Source of the DNA: CALJEL01 sp041082235
GTDB taxonomy: Bacteria > Nitrospirota > Thermodesulfovibrionia > Thermodesulfovibrionales > CALJEL01
NCBI GenBank assembly: GCA_041082235.1
Contig: JBDOIG010000065.1
Location: 1 to 7,801, forward strand
Length of the DNA stretch: 7,801 nucleotides
Direction: 5' to 3'
The translations under genes and the position numbers were made by a program. Below the pieces are notes generated by a model, which did no database searches, was not told the DNA's origin, and saw only the letters and a list, made by a program, of their open reading frames with translations. This document shows positions 7,271 to 7,801 of this stretch, piece by piece (the first letter of the stretch is position 1; every line of letters begins with the position of its first letter).

Positions 7271-7291
7271 TTGAGGGACTTTGTCCCTCAA
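7271..7291. repeat. Hairpin 3: perfect 9-bp stem, TTT loop
   Basis: TTGAGGGAC (7271-7279), loop TTT, GTCCCTCAA (7283-7291). It has the same design as hairpins 2 and 4: an A/T-rich base, a G-run arm ending in C, and a three-base loop. The palindrome CCAGCTGG (7255-7262) lies just before it. No T tract follows on either strand, so a terminator role is not supported. Confidence 0.8.
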
Positions 7292-7331
7292 ACTCCCTAT
7301 TAGATAATTTTAATTCTATTTTTGGGGTTTT

Positions 7332-7350
7332 AAAGGGGCGAAGCCCCTTT
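7332..7350. repeat. Hairpin 4: AAAGGGGC-GAA-GCCCCTTT
   Basis: Perfect 8-bp stem with a GAA loop (TTC when read on the minus strand). On the plus strand the stem runs into TTTTA, a very short T tract, so weak plus-strand termination is conceivable. The GGGGC/GCCCC core is shared with hairpin 2, which supports a common repeat family. Confidence 0.8.
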
Positions 7351-7456
7351 TATGTTTGGCAATGTTGATTAAAAATCTTACATTGAGGTTTCGCAATAAA
7401 GTCTTTTTGGCATACCCCCATTTCTATCTGCAGGTCTCAGTTTATCACGTCATATC

Positions 7457-7486
7457 TTGAAATTCATTGTCTGCATATGGTAAATA
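7457..7486 (+). promoter_or_regulatory. Possible promoter for the 47-aa gene
   Basis: TTGAAA (7457-7462), an 18-bp spacer and TAAATA (7481-7486) lie directly before the ATG at 7493, only six bases from it. Like the operon promoter, it would give a leaderless or near-leaderless mRNA, and no ribosome-binding site is present. The -10 matches consensus at only three of six bases, so this is a weak call. Confidence 0.25.
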
Positions 7487-7492
7487 AATTTT

Positions 7493-7636
7493 ATGAGGCC
7501 GCTGAGAGAAGCAGAACTCAGAAGAAGAAGGAACAGAAGAGAGAAACTCAGAAAACTTAGTGAAAGGTACAAACTTGCAAAAACAGAGGCTGAAAAATCA
7601 GCTATCCTTGAAAAGGCCTTCAGGATTTCGCCTTAA
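7493..7636 (+). CDS. Small Arg/Lys-rich protein, 47 aa, unknown function
   Basis: ATG at 7493, TAA at 7634-7636, with an in-frame TAA at 7481 fixing the ATG as the first usable start. The product begins MRPLREAELRRRRNRREKL, continues through an amphipathic helix (RKLSERYKLAKTEAEKSAILEKA) and ends FRISP. It is strongly basic at the N-terminus, then mixed Lys/Glu with leucine, isoleucine and alanine spaced as in a helix, and should fold as one or two helices. It resembles small arginine-rich DUF-type proteins of bacteria, but I cannot name the family with confidence. A shorter overlapping frame (ATG at 7477) is open but gives a low-complexity Gln/Lys peptide. The gene is divergent from the exopolysaccharide-type operon and need not be related to it. 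Possible roles include nucleic-acid or ribosome binding, which is only a guess from charge. Confidence 0.6.
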   Translation: MRPLREAELRRRRNRREKLRKLSERYKLAKTEAEKSAILEKAFRISP

Positions 7637-7738
7637 ATGAGGCTGGAAGACTTTCTTTCTCCGATAAAATAGTTTCAAGGTCTTATTTTAAAAAGAGTTG
7701 AAAAGCAATAGAGAGGGAGCTGATTTTCAGCAGGGGGG

Positions 7739-7801
7739 CTATATTTTTTTCTCAAGCTCCTTCCAGGAATCAACCTCAATGGCTCCCTCTACCTCATCAA
7801 A
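7739..7801 (-). CDS. C-terminal end of an unidentified gene (partial)
   Basis: Reading in from the right edge on the minus strand, 20 sense codons give FDEVEGAIEVDSWKELEKKI and then a TAG at 7739-7741. The acidic, Lys-rich helix-like end and the codon choice (GAG, AAA, ATA, GTA) look like the other genes here, so it is probably the true tail of a protein that begins outside the window. It is too short to identify. It converges on the 47-aa gene, with 102 bp between the stops in which I see nothing convincing. Confidence 0.45.
   Translation of the reverse strand, partial: FDEVEGAIEVDSWKELEKKI

Larger units (their letters stand above)
7017..7492. other. Non-coding region holding the operon promoter and a hairpin/repeat cluster
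   Basis: These 476 bp between the divergent HEAT gene and the plus-strand small gene contain no convincing protein gene. The part next to the HEAT gene holds its promoter and a small palindrome. The middle (7129-7350) carries one tandem direct repeat and four GC-rich hairpins in AT-rich DNA. The stretch 7351-7456 shows nothing I can name. No tRNA, rRNA or riboswitch consensus was recognised. Confidence 0.7.

Noticed and set aside
7129..7350. CRISPR array
   Set aside because: The repeated units are short, unequal palindromes, not identical 25-37 bp repeats with regular unique spacers, and no cas gene is present.
7106..7416. Inverted 8-mers GGTATGCC (7106-7113) and GGCATACC (7409-7416) flanking the hairpin cluster, as ends of a mobile element
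   Set aside because: Homology does not extend beyond eight bases, no target-site duplication is seen, and an 8-bp match over this distance is expected by chance fairly often.
7355..7426. 23-codon minus-strand frame beginning MGVCQKDF
   Set aside because: No ribosome-binding site, no domain-like composition, and length expected by chance in non-coding DNA.
7637..7672. ATG directly after the 47-aa gene stop (11-codon frame MRLEDFLSPIK)
   Set aside because: Too short, without ribosome-binding site or other support.
7719..7731. GCTGA-TTT-TCAGC as a terminator between the convergent genes
   Set aside because: The stem is only five base pairs and no T tract follows on either strand.

Overview
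The window is AT-rich (roughly 40% GC by eye). Its genes favour AGA/AGG arginine and ATA isoleucine codons, and the proteins are rich in Lys, Glu and Ile. Secreted proteins carry Sec signal peptides, and two of them begin with TPR repeats of the kind used by outer-membrane export proteins. This suggests a Gram-negative (diderm), possibly thermophilic bacterium, perhaps of the Nitrospirota or a neighbouring phylum. The taxonomic guess is weak because there is no rRNA or marker gene.

Layout: nearly everything from 7016 down to 1 is one tightly packed operon read on the minus strand. In order of transcription it holds a membrane-anchored HEAT-repeat protein (7016-5781), a membrane-bound processive-type family 2 glycosyltransferase (5784-4390), a very large exported protein that joins TPR repeats, a clan GH-A glycoside hydrolase barrel, a CBM9/DOMON-like beta-sandwich and an unrecognised C-terminal module (4406-567), and the first 185 codons of another exported TPR protein (555 to the window edge). 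The junctions are a 4-bp ATGA overlap, an overlap of about 17 bp, and an 11-bp gap containing a strong Shine-Dalgarno sequence. A promoter with a perfect TTGACA box sits so close to the first ATG that the mRNA is probably leaderless or nearly so.

Working together (inference): this looks like a synthase-dependent exopolysaccharide system, comparable in logic to Pga, Bcs, Pel or the little-studied E. coli yaiP/yaiO genes. The glycosyltransferase would polymerise sugar and move the chain across the inner membrane. The HEAT protein would be a membrane-anchored cytoplasmic scaffold, the TPR-hydrolase fusion would bind, trim or edit the polymer in the periplasm, and the last TPR protein (possibly continuing into a YaiO-like beta-barrel beyond the window) would be the outer-membrane exit. 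The polymer is unknown.

Upstream of the operon, 7017-7492 is non-coding and holds a cluster of GC-rich hairpins with a shared theme (GGGGC-loop-GCCCC or GAGGGAC-loop-GTCCCTC) in an AT-rich background, plus a 12-bp tandem direct repeat. It looks like a small REP/MITE-like repeat cluster. On the plus strand, 7493-7636 encodes a convincing 47-residue Arg/Lys-rich small protein. At the right edge (7739-7801, minus strand) is the C-terminal tail of another gene that cannot be identified.
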